DNA of 43,379 nt from Alloalcanivorax venustensis ISO4. GTDB taxonomy: Bacteria; Pseudomonadota; Gammaproteobacteria; Pseudomonadales; Alcanivoracaceae. The notes below the pieces were generated by a model, which saw only the letters and a program-made list of their open reading frames with translations, searched no databases and was not told where the DNA came from. The stretch spans positions 1 through 43,379 of the forward strand of contig NZ_ARXR01000024.1 in assembly GCF_015356855.1 (NCBI RefSeq). Reading direction: 5' to 3'. How positions within the stretch are numbered: the first letter of the stretch is position 1; each line of letters begins with the position of its first letter. The position numbers and the translations under genes are program-made. Below are positions 31,353-39,376 of the stretch, piece by piece.

Positions 31353-33899
31353 ATGACGCCCTGGTTAGGACTTGATCGACTCTTTTTCCTGCTGATTCGC
31401 GCTTTTATGCGTCTGTGCACGCGTATCCGCGCGCTGCCCGGCGACCCCGCCGAACTGCAGCTGAACCCGGACATACCGGTGGTGTATGTGCTGCGCGACC
31501 GCTCCCTGGCGGACGCGGCGGTGGCCGACCAGGCGGCGCGCCGGCTCGGGCTGCGCGCCCCCAAGGCGTCACTGACCCTGGGCAAGCAGCATCTGTCGCG
31601 CAGCTACTTCCACCTCTACAAGCGGGAAACCACCATCAGCCGTCAGCGCCGGGCGATCACCCCGGCGCGACTGCAGCGGCTGGTGTCCGGCCTCAAGCAC
31701 AACCCGGAACTGGATGTGCAGCTGGTGCCGGTGTCGGTGTTCTGGGGCCGCCAGCCGGAAAAAGAAAATTCCCTGTGGCGGATTATCTTCTCCGACAACT
31801 GGTCGCCGCCGGGCTTCATCAAGAAATTCTTCATCGTGCTGACCCAGGGTCGCGACCTTTACGTGCAGTTCAGCTCGCCCATGTCGCTGCGCCAGCTGGT
31901 CGACCAGTGCCGCTCCGACGACCAGGTGGTGCGCAAGACGTCGCGGATTCTGCGCGTGCACTTCCGCCGCCAGCAGGAAGCCGCCATCGGCCCCGACCTC
32001 TCCCACCGGCGGACGCTCACCAACTCGATCATGGAAGCCGCCTCGGTGCGCGAGGCGATCCAGCACACCGCCGAAGAGAACAAGGAAAGCGAGGACAAAA
32101 CCCTGGCGCGGGCGCGCGGCTACGCGATGGAGATCGCGGCGGACTATTCGCACACCACCATCCGCGCGCTGGAACTGTTCCTCAACTGGTTGTGGAACCG
32201 CCTCTATGACGGCATCCGGCTATACAACCTGGACAACCTCACCCAGGTGGCCCGCGACCACGAAATCATTTACGTGCCCTGCCACCGCAGCCACATCGAC
32301 TATCTGCTGCTGTCGTTCGTGGTCTACCGCAACGGCCTGGTGCCGCCGCACATCGCCGCCGGCATCAACCTGAACCTGCCGGTGGTGGGCACCATCCTGC
32401 GCCGGGGCGGCGCTTTCTTCATGCGCCGCAGCTTCCGCGACAACCCGCTGTACGCGGCGGTGTTCTACGAGTACCTGCACAGCATCACCACCCAGGGCTT
32501 CTCCATTGAGTATTTCGTGGAAGGCGGCCGCAGCCGCAGCGGCCGCATGCTGCAGCCGCGTACCGGCATGCTGGCGATGACGGTGCGCAGCTTCCTGCGC
32601 GACGCGCGCAAACCGATCGCCTTCGTGCCGGTCTATATCGGCTACGAAAAAGTGATCGAAGGCGGCTCCTACATCGGCGAACTGCACGGCGGCAAAAAGA
32701 AAAAAGAATCCGTGGGCGGCCTGATGAAATCGCTCAAGGTGCTGCGCAGCCATTTCGGCCAGGTGCACGTGAACTTCGGTGAGCCGATCAAGCTGGTGGA
32801 CTACCTGGACAGCCACCGGGAAGGCTGGCGCAACGAAGAGCTGTCAGTGCACGAAACCCCGGACTGGTTCAAAACCACCATCAACAACCTGGGCCGCGAC
32901 GTGGTCACCGGCATCAACGCCGCCGCCGTCGCCAACCCGGTGAACCTGATCAGCCTGGCGCTGCTGGCCACGCCCAAGCACACCATGGACCTGCAGCAAC
33001 TGCGCCAGCAACTGCAGCTCTACATCAACCTGCTCGATCAGGCGCCCTACAGCGACACCGCGCGGCTGGCGGAGAACGATCCGGACGTGATCATCGAGTA
33101 CGGGCTGGAGCACGAATTCCTGATCCGCGTCGCCCACCCGCTCGGCGACGTGGTCACCACCGACCCGAAAACCGCCCTGCAGATGGCCTATGTGCGCAAC
33201 AACAGCCTGCACCTGTTCGTCCTGCCGGGGCTGATCTGCTCGCTGTTCCTGAACGCGCGCAGCATCCGCATGGACATGCTGCAAAGCATGATCGCCCTGC
33301 TCTACCCGTTCTTCCGCAACGAATACCTGCTGCACTGGCGCGAGGACGGCGAACTGCCGGCGGCGGTGGAGCGCATCGCCTCGGTGCTGGAAGAGCACGG
33401 CCTGGTGAGCCGCGAGGACGACTGCCTGCACGGCGCCGCGATCCACACCTATGCGTCGGACATGCTGGCGCACCTGGGGCAGACGGTGATGCCGTCCCTG
33501 GAGCGCTTCTACCTGACCATCCGGCTGCTGGTGCAGTACGGCAGCGGCAGGCTGGACGCCGACGCCCTCAGCGATCTCGCCCACCACACCGCCCAGCGGC
33601 TGTCGCTGCTTTACGAATTCAATTCCCCGGAATTCTTCGACAAGGTGGTGCTGCGCAACTTCATCAACCAGCTGCGCGATACCGACCTGGTCTGGCAGGA
33701 CGACGACAAGGCGCTGTGCTTCGGCGACAACCTGCGCGCCCTGGACGACGAAGCCCGGCGCATCCTCAGCCCGGACATCAGCCAGGCGATCCAGCGCGTC
33801 ACCCGCGTGCCCGAGCTGGAACGGGCGCTGGCGGAAACCGCCGAGCACGACGCCCAGGACGACGGCAACCCCGCCAAAGGCACCGAAGCCGACAAATGA
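31353..33899 (+). CDS. plsB: Glycerol-3-phosphate 1-O-acyltransferase
   Basis: PlsB is an inner-membrane enzyme that acylates sn-glycerol-3-phosphate, starting phospholipid synthesis. The 848-residue product is slightly longer than E. coli PlsB (about 807). Acyltransferase motifs are all present: block I CHRSHIDYLLLS (H-X4-D, about 310-321), GGAFFMRRSF, block III FVEGGRSRSGRM (about 388-399) and block IV VPVYIGYEKV. The ATG at 31353 begins the family-like N-terminus MTPWLGLDRLFFLL; the reading extends further upstream in frame but overlaps the divergent peroxidase. The 184-bp divergent region (31169-31352) contains no gene. A heptad-repeat element starts 3 bp after the stop. Confidence 0.97.
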   Translation: MTPWLGLDRLFFLLIRAFMRLCTRIRALPGDPAELQLNPDIPVVYVLRDRSLADAAVADQAARRLGLRAPKASLTLGKQHLSRSYFHLYKRETTISRQRRAITPARLQRLVSGLKHNPELDVQLVPVSVFWGRQPEKENSLWRIIFSDNWSPPGFIKKFFIVLTQGRDLYVQFSSPMSLRQLVDQCRSDDQVVRKTSRILRVHFRRQQEAAIGPDLSHRRTLTNSIMEAASVREAIQHTAEENKESEDKTLARARGYAMEIAADYSHTTIRALELFLNWLWNRLYDGIRLYNLDNLTQVARDHEIIYVPCHRSHIDYLLLSFVVYRNGLVPPHIAAGINLNLPVVGTILRRGGAFFMRRSFRDNPLYAAVFYEYLHSITTQGFSIEYFVEGGRSRSGRMLQPRTGMLAMTVRSFLRDARKPIAFVPVYIGYEKVIEGGSYIGELHGGKKKKESVGGLMKSLKVLRSHFGQVHVNFGEPIKLVDYLDSHREGWRNEELSVHETPDWFKTTINNLGRDVVTGINAAAVANPVNLISLALLATPKHTMDLQQLRQQLQLYINLLDQAPYSDTARLAENDPDVIIEYGLEHEFLIRVAHPLGDVVTTDPKTALQMAYVRNNSLHLFVLPGLICSLFLNARSIRMDMLQSMIALLYPFFRNEYLLHWREDGELPAAVERIASVLEEHGLVSREDDCLHGAAIHTYASDMLAHLGQTVMPSLERFYLTIRLLVQYGSGRLDADALSDLAHHTAQRLSLLYEFNSPEFFDKVVLRNFINQLRDTDLVWQDDDKALCFGDNLRALDDEARRILSPDISQAIQRVTRVPELERALAETAEHDAQDDGNPAKGTEADK

Positions 33900-33902
33900 A
33901 TC

Positions 33903-34048
33903 AGTTGACAGTTAATAGTGAACAGTTAACAGCGAAAACAGCGCGCACCGACCAGCGTTTGCGCGATAGCAATGTTTGTCATGCGTTTTTGCAACGGTTT
34001 TTTGACGTTAACTATTAACTATTAACTATTAACTGTTAACTGTTAACT
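33903..34048. repeat. AT-rich heptanucleotide repeat element with inverted arms
   Basis: The right arm (34007-34048) is six exact tandem heptamers of the form RTTAACT: GTTAACT, three ATTAACT, two GTTAACT. The left arm (33903-33930) is four heptamers on the opposite strand sense (AGTTGAC, AGTTAAT, AGTGAAC, AGTTAAC), so the two arms are inverted relative to each other around a 76-base centre. It is far more AT-rich than the surrounding GC-rich genes. It fills the gap between convergent plsB and rsmJ, and its right arm encodes the last three codons and stop of rsmJ. Arms could pair into a long imperfect hairpin in either transcript. Confidence 0.85.
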
Positions 34049-34785
34049 GCCATGCCGTTGTGGACGTCGAAGCGGACGGTTTTGCCTTCCAGGACGTGGT
34101 GCGGGGCTCGGCCGGCGAGGGGCGGCGCGCGGCGGGGGCGTTTGATGACGACTTTGCGGGCCGGCACGGTCAGTGCGACGTCCAGCAGGCGGCGCTCCTC
34201 GTCGTCGTCGGGATAGGGGCAAAGCTGCTGCAGCCACTGCAGGTCCTGCTTCACCGCCGCGCTTTTGCCGCGCGCCGGAAACATCGGGTCCAGATAGACC
34301 GCGTGCCAGGGGCCGGCGGGCAGCGTCAGCGTGGCGGCGTCGCCGTTATCCAGCAGCGTCAGCAAGGCGGCGGCGCCCTGCCCTTGGGCGCGCGCCAGCG
34401 CATCGGCGATCAGCGCGTGCAGCACCGGCTGGCGCTCCACCATGCTCACCGGATAGCCGGCGGCGGCCATCAGCGCCGCGTCCCGCGCCAGGCCGGCGGT
34501 CAGGTCCAGCACCCCCTGGACGCCGTCCCGGCAGCGCCCCAGCGCCTTCACCAGCCGCTCGTGGCGGGCACGGTCGGCGGCCAGCCGGTAGCCCTGCCGG
34601 CCGGCGAGGAAATCCACGCTCAGCGGCGTGGCGCGGTCCGCCGGGTCCCACAGCGACAAGGCGCCACTGTCACCAGTGGGGCCCAGCACCAGCGCCTGAC
34701 CGCCTTCGCGGGCGGCCTGCGGCGACACCACCGGCACGGTACCCGCCACGGCGGGGGCGCCGGGCAGGCGGCCCACAAGGCTCAC
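34036..34785 (-). CDS. rsmJ: 16S rRNA (guanine1516-N2)-methyltransferase
   Basis: RsmJ methylates G1516 of 16S rRNA using S-adenosylmethionine. The 249-residue product equals E. coli RsmJ in length (250). [36 protein letters not shown] is the SAM-binding region, [14 protein letters not shown] the catalytic motif, and [14 protein letters not shown] the C-terminal signature. The proposed start is GTG 34783-34785, overlapping the uppP stop as GTGA; no strong ribosome-binding site is visible, so reinitiation is likely. The C-terminal Val-Asn-Ser and TAA are provided by the heptad repeat. Confidence 0.92.
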   Translation of the reverse strand: MSLVGRLPGAPAVAGTVPVVSPQAAREGGQALVLGPTGDSGALSLWDPADRATPLSVDFLAGRQGYRLAADRARHERLVKALGRCRDGVQGVLDLTAGLARDAALMAAAGYPVSMVERQPVLHALIADALARAQGQGAAALLTLLDNGDAATLTLPAGPWHAVYLDPMFPARGKSAAVKQDLQWLQQLCPYPDDDEERRLLDVALTVPARKVVIKRPRRAPPLAGRAPHHVLEGKTVRFDVHNGMAVNS

Positions 34786-35579
34786 ACGAACCACACAAAC
34801 AGCACCGCCCCCAGCAACAGGCGGTAGACCATAAACGGCAGCATGCCGACCCGGTCCAGCAGCCGCAGGAACAGCATGATGGTCAGGTAGGCGGTGACCG
34901 CGCTCACCACCACGCCCAGGGCCATGTGCCCCCAATCCACCGGCACCGTGCTTTCCAGCAGGTCCTTGGTTTTCAGCAGGCCGGCGCCGAGGATCACCGG
35001 GATCGACAGCAGGAAGGAAAAGCGGGCCGCGTCCTCGCGGCGAAAGCCCAGCGCCAGCGCGGCGGTGATGGTGATGCCGCTGCGCGAGGTGCCGGGAATC
35101 AACGCCACCGCCTGGGCCACGCCGATCAGCAGCGCGCTGCCCACGCCCAGTTCGGCCACCGCCCGCTTGCGGGCGCCGTAGACATCGGCCAGCCACAGCA
35201 GCACGCCGAACACCACCGTGGTGACGGCGATCACCGCCGCCGAGCGCAGCTCGTTTTCAATCAGATCCTTGGCCAGGAAGCCCGCCGCCACCGCCGGCAC
35301 CGTAGCCAGCACCACCAGCAGGCCGAGACGCAGATCCGGGTTCATGCGCCGCTGCATGACGCCGTCACCGGCGCCCCGGGTCATCGCCCAGAGATCCCGG
35401 CGGTAGTAGGCCACCACCGCCAGCAGCGTGCCCAGGTGCACCGCCACGTCGAACGCCAGGCCCTGATCCGGCCAGCCGAACATCTGCGCGGGCAGGATCA
35501 AATGCGCCGAGCTGGAGATCGGCAGGAACTCGGTGAGGCCCTGAACCAGGGCCAGAATCAACGCCTGGACATTATCCAT
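34782..35579 (-). CDS. uppP: Undecaprenyl-diphosphatase
   Basis: UppP (BacA) dephosphorylates undecaprenyl pyrophosphate so the carrier lipid can be reused, complementing uppS at 15661-16443. The 265-residue polytopic protein has the family motifs [17 protein letters not shown] (residues 13-29) and [10 protein letters not shown] (about 160), which form the active site facing the periplasm, within about eight hydrophobic segments. Its ATG follows the thioesterase TGA with no gap (TGAATG), and its stop overlaps the rsmJ start. Confidence 0.96.
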   Translation of the reverse strand: MDNVQALILALVQGLTEFLPISSSAHLILPAQMFGWPDQGLAFDVAVHLGTLLAVVAYYRRDLWAMTRGAGDGVMQRRMNPDLRLGLLVVLATVPAVAAGFLAKDLIENELRSAAVIAVTTVVFGVLLWLADVYGARKRAVAELGVGSALLIGVAQAVALIPGTSRSGITITAALALGFRREDAARFSFLLSIPVILGAGLLKTKDLLESTVPVDWGHMALGVVVSAVTAYLTIMLFLRLLDRVGMLPFMVYRLLLGAVLFVWFV

Positions 35580-36020
35580 TCAAACGGATTCCTGCGCCGT
35601 GGGCCGGTAGCCGGTCAGAAATTCCGGGGGCATGCGCCGGGGTTTGCCCGAGTCCAGCGCCACGCACACCCACTTGGTGCGACCGCGCAGCAGGGTTACG
35701 CCGTCGCTTTCGCGCACGATCTGGTAGCGGCGGGTGATGCTGATGCGCTGGTCGTTGTCGACGATCCAGGTGCCGATCAGCAGTTTTTCGCCTTCGAACG
35801 CCGGCGCCAGATAGTCCACCTCGGTGCGCCGCGCCACCATGCAGCGGTTGAGCCGCTGGTACTCGTCCCAGCCCAGGCCCAGCACCTGGGTGTGCTGCCA
35901 GGCGATCTTTTCCATGTAACGCAGGTATTCGGTGTTGTTGACGTGGCCGAGCACGTCGATGGATTCCGGCGCCACCACCACTTCGATCTGGTGCACGTCC
36001 GGCAGGTCCCAATGGATCAT
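35580..36020 (-). CDS. Acyl-CoA thioesterase, 4-hydroxybenzoyl-CoA thioesterase-like hotdog fold
   Basis: A 146-residue single hotdog-domain protein. VLGHVNNTEYLRYMEKIAW is the hallmark of the 4HBT-like family, which corresponds to the catalytic-Asp or near-Asp region in YbgC/FadM-type enzymes; here the residue in front of LGHVNN is Asp-Val (SIDVLGHVNN). It probably hydrolyses an acyl-CoA, with chain length and role unknown. A GGGAGAG site lies 8 bases before the ATG. It is placed between tsaB (39-bp gap) and uppP (0-bp gap) in one apparent operon. Confidence 0.88.
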   Translation of the reverse strand: MIHWDLPDVHQIEVVVAPESIDVLGHVNNTEYLRYMEKIAWQHTQVLGLGWDEYQRLNRCMVARRTEVDYLAPAFEGEKLLIGTWIVDNDQRISITRRYQIVRESDGVTLLRGRTKWVCVALDSGKPRRMPPEFLTGYRPTAQESV

Positions 36021-36059
36021 CGCGGTTACTCTCCCTTTTTTGTGCCGCGCTCCGGCGGC

Positions 36060-36725
36060 TTAATTCACGACACGGTCGCGCAGATAAACCGGTTGCGCCT
36101 GTTCCGCCGGCACGGTGCGGCCCTGCTCTACCATCGGCAGTGCCAGGCGGGCCACGGCGCCGGCGCGCGGCGCCACCTCGGCGTCCACCTCCGCCAGCCG
36201 CACGCGGGCCGCGATCTGTTCCCGGTAGACGGCGCCGGAGCCGGCCAGCAGCCAGTCGTCGCCGTCCAGTTCCGGCACCGCGTCCGGGTCGAACAGGCCA
36301 TCGGCGAGCAGCGGCACCACGCCGTCCGGGCCGCATTGATACGCACCCAGATAGAGCTCGCCCATGCGCGCGTCGAACGCGGCCAGCACGCGGGAGCGGT
36401 GCGGGTAGCGGTCGAACGCCGCCAGGGCGCAGGCCGCCAGGGTGGACACGCCGGCCACCGGCAGGTCGCGGGCGAAGGCCAGGCCCTGCACCACCGAGGT
36501 GGCCACCCGTACCCCGGTGAAGGCGCCCGGCCCGTGACCGAACGCCAGCGCGTCCACCGCCGCCAGCGTCACCCCGGCTTCCGCCAGCAGCTCGTCCACC
36601 AGCGGCAGAATGCGCTCGGTCTGGCGCCGCGCGCCGGGTTCGAAACGCTCCTGGATGTCGCCGTTACGGTAGAGCGCCACGGAGCAGGCGTCGGTGGCGG
36701 TTTCAAGGGCCAGAATGCAGGTCAT
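36060..36725 (-). CDS. tsaB: tRNA threonylcarbamoyladenosine synthesis protein TsaB
   Basis: TsaB pairs with TsaD and TsaE to make t6A37 in ANN-decoding tRNAs. The 221-residue product (E. coli 231) starts with ILALETATDACSVAL and has RQTERILPLVDELLAEAG, FGHGPGAFTGVRVATSVVQGLA and FDARMGELYLGAY, all typical of this inactive ASKHA-fold homologue of TsaD. It overlaps the upstream yoaA-like gene by 4 bp (ATGA); yoaA-tsaB adjacency also occurs in E. coli. Confidence 0.95.
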   Translation of the reverse strand: MTCILALETATDACSVALYRNGDIQERFEPGARRQTERILPLVDELLAEAGVTLAAVDALAFGHGPGAFTGVRVATSVVQGLAFARDLPVAGVSTLAACALAAFDRYPHRSRVLAAFDARMGELYLGAYQCGPDGVVPLLADGLFDPDAVPELDGDDWLLAGSGAVYREQIAARVRLAEVDAEVAPRAGAVARLALPMVEQGRTVPAEQAQPVYLRDRVVN

Positions 36726-38674
36726 TGAAGGTGCTCGCGGTTGGCAATGTAGGTGAAAAACCGTTGCACGACCTCGGCCTTACGGGTGCGGGTCATGCCC
36801 GGCAGGCTGTCCAGAAACAGGCGCCCGTAGCCTTTGGTGATCAGACGCGGATCGCCTACCACCAGCAGCCCGGTGTCGCTGGGGTCGCGGATCAACCGGC
36901 CGGCGCCCTGGCGCAACGCCAGCACCGCCTGGGGCAGCTGGTAATCGCGGAAGGCGTTACCGCCGCTGCTGTTGATGTGCTCGATGCGCGCCGCCGCCAC
37001 CGGGTCCCCCGGGGAGCCGAACGGTAACTTATCGATTATCACACAACTGAGGGTTTCGCCGCGCACGTCGATGCCTTCCCAGAAACTGCTGGTGCCCAGC
37101 AGCACCGCGTTGCCGAGGCTGCGGAAGTTGTCCAGCAGCTCGCGGCGGCCGGCCTCGCCCTGCACCAGCAGCGGGTACTCGAGCTGCGCCTGGCGCAGCA
37201 GGCCGGCGGCTTCGCGCAGGGCCCGGTGGCTGGTGAACAGAAAGAAGGTACGGCCGCCGGCGGCGCGGATCACCGGAATCATCGCCTTGGTGAGGGTGGC
37301 GGTGTAGTCCGGCGAGGACGGCGCCGGCATGCCCTCGGGCACATAGAACACCGCCTGGCGTTTGAAATCGAACGGGCTTTCCAGGCGCAGGGTGTCCGCC
37401 TCCTCCAGGCCCAGCCGCTTCTGCAGATGCTCGAAGCGACCGGCCACCGACAAGGTGGCGGAGGTGAGAATCCAGGTGCAGGGGTGCTTCTCGCGCTGGG
37501 CGCGCAGCTGCGCCGCCACCGACAGCGGCGTGCTGTGCAGCACCAGGGTGCGCTTGAAGGTCTCGAACCAGTACACCCGGTTGGGCGCCGACCCGTCGAG
37601 AATGGTCTTCAGGGTGATCACTTGCTCGGCGGCGCGCCGGGCGCAGGCGTCCAGCCCGCGGCTGGTTTTCGCCTGTGGCGCCAGGGAGGCCTCCAGGTCC
37701 ACCAGCGCATCCAGCAGCGCTGTGCCGGCTTCCACCACCGCCGGCGTGTCCTGCACCTCGGACCAGGGCGCGCGCCGCTCCGCTTCGCCCAGGCTCAGCC
37801 GCAGATCCTGGCAGGCCTTGTCCACCGCCGCCACGGTCTGGTTGAGGGCGGCCAGATCCAGCGCGGAATGGGCCGCCTCGGACAGCGCGTCGCGGCCCAG
37901 CTCCTGCACCTGGCGCGTGCTCAGGGAGTCGCCGAAAAAGTTGGCGGCGATCTCCGGCAACTGGTGGGCCTCGTCGAAGATCACGGTATTGGCGCTGGGC
38001 AGCAGATCGGAAACGCCCTCGCCGCGCAGCGCCGCGTCGGCGAAGAACAGATGGTGATTGACCACCACCAGGTCCGCCTCCTGGGCTTCCTTGCGTGCGT
38101 TCATCAACGGGCATTCGCTGTATTTCGGGCATTCGGTGCCCAGGCAGTTGTCCGCGGTGCTGGTCACCCAGGGCCACACCGGCGCGTCCTCGGGCAACTG
38201 CTTCAGCTCGGCGATATCGCCGGTGCGGGTGCGCCCGGCCCAGTGGGCCACCACCTGCATCTGCTCGGCGGTTTCCCGGGTGAGAAAACGGGCTTCTTCC
38301 TGGTGCAGCTCCAGGCGGTAGGGGCACAGGTAGTTGGCGCGGCCTTTCAGCAGGGCCGCCTTGCGGGCCATGCCCAGCACCTTGAGGACCATGGGCAGGT
38401 CCTTGAAGAACAGCTGGTCCTGCAGGCTTTTGGTGCCGGTGGACACCAGCGTCGGGCCGTCGGACAACAACGCCGGCAGCAGATAGGCGAGCGTCTTGCC
38501 GGTGCCGGTTTCCGCTTCCACCAGCAGGGTGCCGCGGGCCTCGATGGCCTCGGCCACCGCGTCCGCCATGCGCAGCTGCGCCTCGCGGGGACGATACCCC
38601 TCCAGCAAACCGCCGAAGCGGGCGCTGTCGTTCAGGTAATCGCGGGCACTCTGGAATTCACCGACGCTGTTCAC
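36722..38674 (-). CDS. yoaA: YoaA/DinG-family Fe-S ATP-dependent DNA helicase
   Basis: A 650-residue XPD-like superfamily 2 helicase, close to E. coli YoaA (636), which acts with HolC in repair of replication damage. Walker A AETGTGKT is at residues 54-61 and the DEAH box (DEAHQLPEIA) at 234-237. Four cysteines at 117, 177, 182 and 188 (NYLCPYR, DNCLGTECPKYSECPL) are spaced as the 4Fe-4S ligands of this family. C-terminal motifs include GTSSFWEGIDVRGE and QGAGRLIRDPSDTG. It overlaps tsaB by 4 bp. DinG is the alternative name, but length and the tsaB linkage favour YoaA. Confidence 0.93.
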   Translation of the reverse strand: MNSVGEFQSARDYLNDSARFGGLLEGYRPREAQLRMADAVAEAIEARGTLLVEAETGTGKTLAYLLPALLSDGPTLVSTGTKSLQDQLFFKDLPMVLKVLGMARKAALLKGRANYLCPYRLELHQEEARFLTRETAEQMQVVAHWAGRTRTGDIAELKQLPEDAPVWPWVTSTADNCLGTECPKYSECPLMNARKEAQEADLVVVNHHLFFADAALRGEGVSDLLPSANTVIFDEAHQLPEIAANFFGDSLSTRQVQELGRDALSEAAHSALDLAALNQTVAAVDKACQDLRLSLGEAERRAPWSEVQDTPAVVEAGTALLDALVDLEASLAPQAKTSRGLDACARRAAEQVITLKTILDGSAPNRVYWFETFKRTLVLHSTPLSVAAQLRAQREKHPCTWILTSATLSVAGRFEHLQKRLGLEEADTLRLESPFDFKRQAVFYVPEGMPAPSSPDYTATLTKAMIPVIRAAGGRTFFLFTSHRALREAAGLLRQAQLEYPLLVQGEAGRRELLDNFRSLGNAVLLGTSSFWEGIDVRGETLSCVIIDKLPFGSPGDPVAAARIEHINSSGGNAFRDYQLPQAVLALRQGAGRLIRDPSDTGLLVVGDPRLITKGYGRLFLDSLPGMTRTRKAEVVQRFFTYIANREHLQ

Positions 38675-38727
38675 TCACTGTCTCTCGGGTCTCGCCATGC
38701 GGGGAAACACCCGCTTTCGGGGCTGAG

Positions 38728-38757
38728 AGGATAGCGGATAACCCGGCCCGCGCCCAA
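38728..38757 (-). promoter_or_regulatory. Candidate sigma-70 promoter for yoaA-tsaB operon
   Basis: On the minus strand TTGGGC (38757-38752) and TATCCT (38733-38728) are 18 bases apart, about 55 bases before the yoaA start and just after the SCP2 terminator. The hexamers are imperfect. Confidence 0.35.
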
Positions 38758-38768
38758 CCGCGCGGCGC

Positions 38769-38803
38769 AAAAACGACAATGCCCGCACGGGGCGGGCATT
38801 GTC
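38769..38803 (-). terminator. Intrinsic terminator of the SCP2 gene
   Basis: A perfect 12-base inverted repeat (GACAATGCCCGC at 38775-38786 and its complement at 38792-38803) has a 5-base loop. On the minus strand it is followed by five T (38773-38769), about 30 bases past the stop codon of the SCP2 gene. Confidence 0.88.
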
Positions 38804-38832
38804 ATTCACCGAGAGAGATGAAGAAAGCAGGT

Positions 38833-39219
38833 TCAGGCGGTAATGTCCTGGATCTGCTTCATCAGCTGCTTCTGCTCGTCGGTGGGCTGGGCGGACTGCA
38901 GCGCCATCAGCTTGCTCATGTCGCCTTCGATCTTGATCTGGCCGCTCATGAAGCCCTGCATGCCGGCGGACTGGTCGCCTTCGATGAAGATGCGCTTGGC
39001 CAGATCGGCGGGCAGGATCAGCGTGGTGGGCGCGTCGTCGTGGTGACCTTCCTCGATCATGCCACCGGCCATCGCCATGTGCTTCTCGCCGTCATCGGTT
39101 TTCACGGTGATGTTGATCACCAGGTCCGCGAGCGCCGCGGGCGCTTCCACGTCGCCAGCGGAATCACGGATTTCCTTAACCTTTGCAAACCACTCGTCGG
39201 ACAAAAATTCCAGGCTCAT
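38833..39219 (-). CDS. SCP2 sterol-binding domain protein
   Basis: A 128-residue stand-alone SCP-2 domain. The C-terminal half (FMSGQIKIEGDMSKLMALQSAQP) matches the end of the SCP-2 lipid-binding fold, and the N-terminal half (LVINITVKTDDGEKHMAMAGG) its first strands. Such small proteins are thought to bind acyl-CoA or other hydrophobic ligands in the cytosol; the ligand here is unknown. There is no signal peptide. A perfect AAGGAG lies 7 bases before the ATG and a strong terminator follows, so it is probably monocistronic. A TTGTCA-N15-TATAAG pair (39344-39318, minus) upstream is a possible but short-spaced promoter. Confidence 0.9.
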   Translation of the reverse strand: MSLEFLSDEWFAKVKEIRDSAGDVEAPAALADLVINITVKTDDGEKHMAMAGGMIEEGHHDDAPTTLILPADLAKRIFIEGDQSAGMQGFMSGQIKIEGDMSKLMALQSAQPTDEQKQLMKQIQDITA

Positions 39220-39376
39220 TGTTATCTCCTTGGTTGCGATGGTCTCGACGCCCGGGTCGATGGGCCGCTCGATTCGCCTGAGCGATATTCAAACGAGCGT
39301 TCGAAACTTTCCTGTACCTTATAGAAAGGCCCCGGGGCTGACAATGTCTTCCTGGCACTCGGAATGAGCCAAAAAG

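Noticed and set aside
34007-34048. Tandem heptamers considered as a CRISPR array
   Set aside because: The unit is 7 bases with no spacers and no cas genes nearby.
34173-36728. Plus-strand 851-codon frame across rsmJ, uppP, thioesterase and tsaB
   Set aside because: It spans four clear genes on the other strand and looks like shadow sequence, rich in Arg, Pro and Gln.
39318-39344. TTGTCA-N15-TATAAG as a firm promoter for the SCP2 gene
   Set aside because: The spacer is two bases short of optimum; kept only as a remark under the gene.
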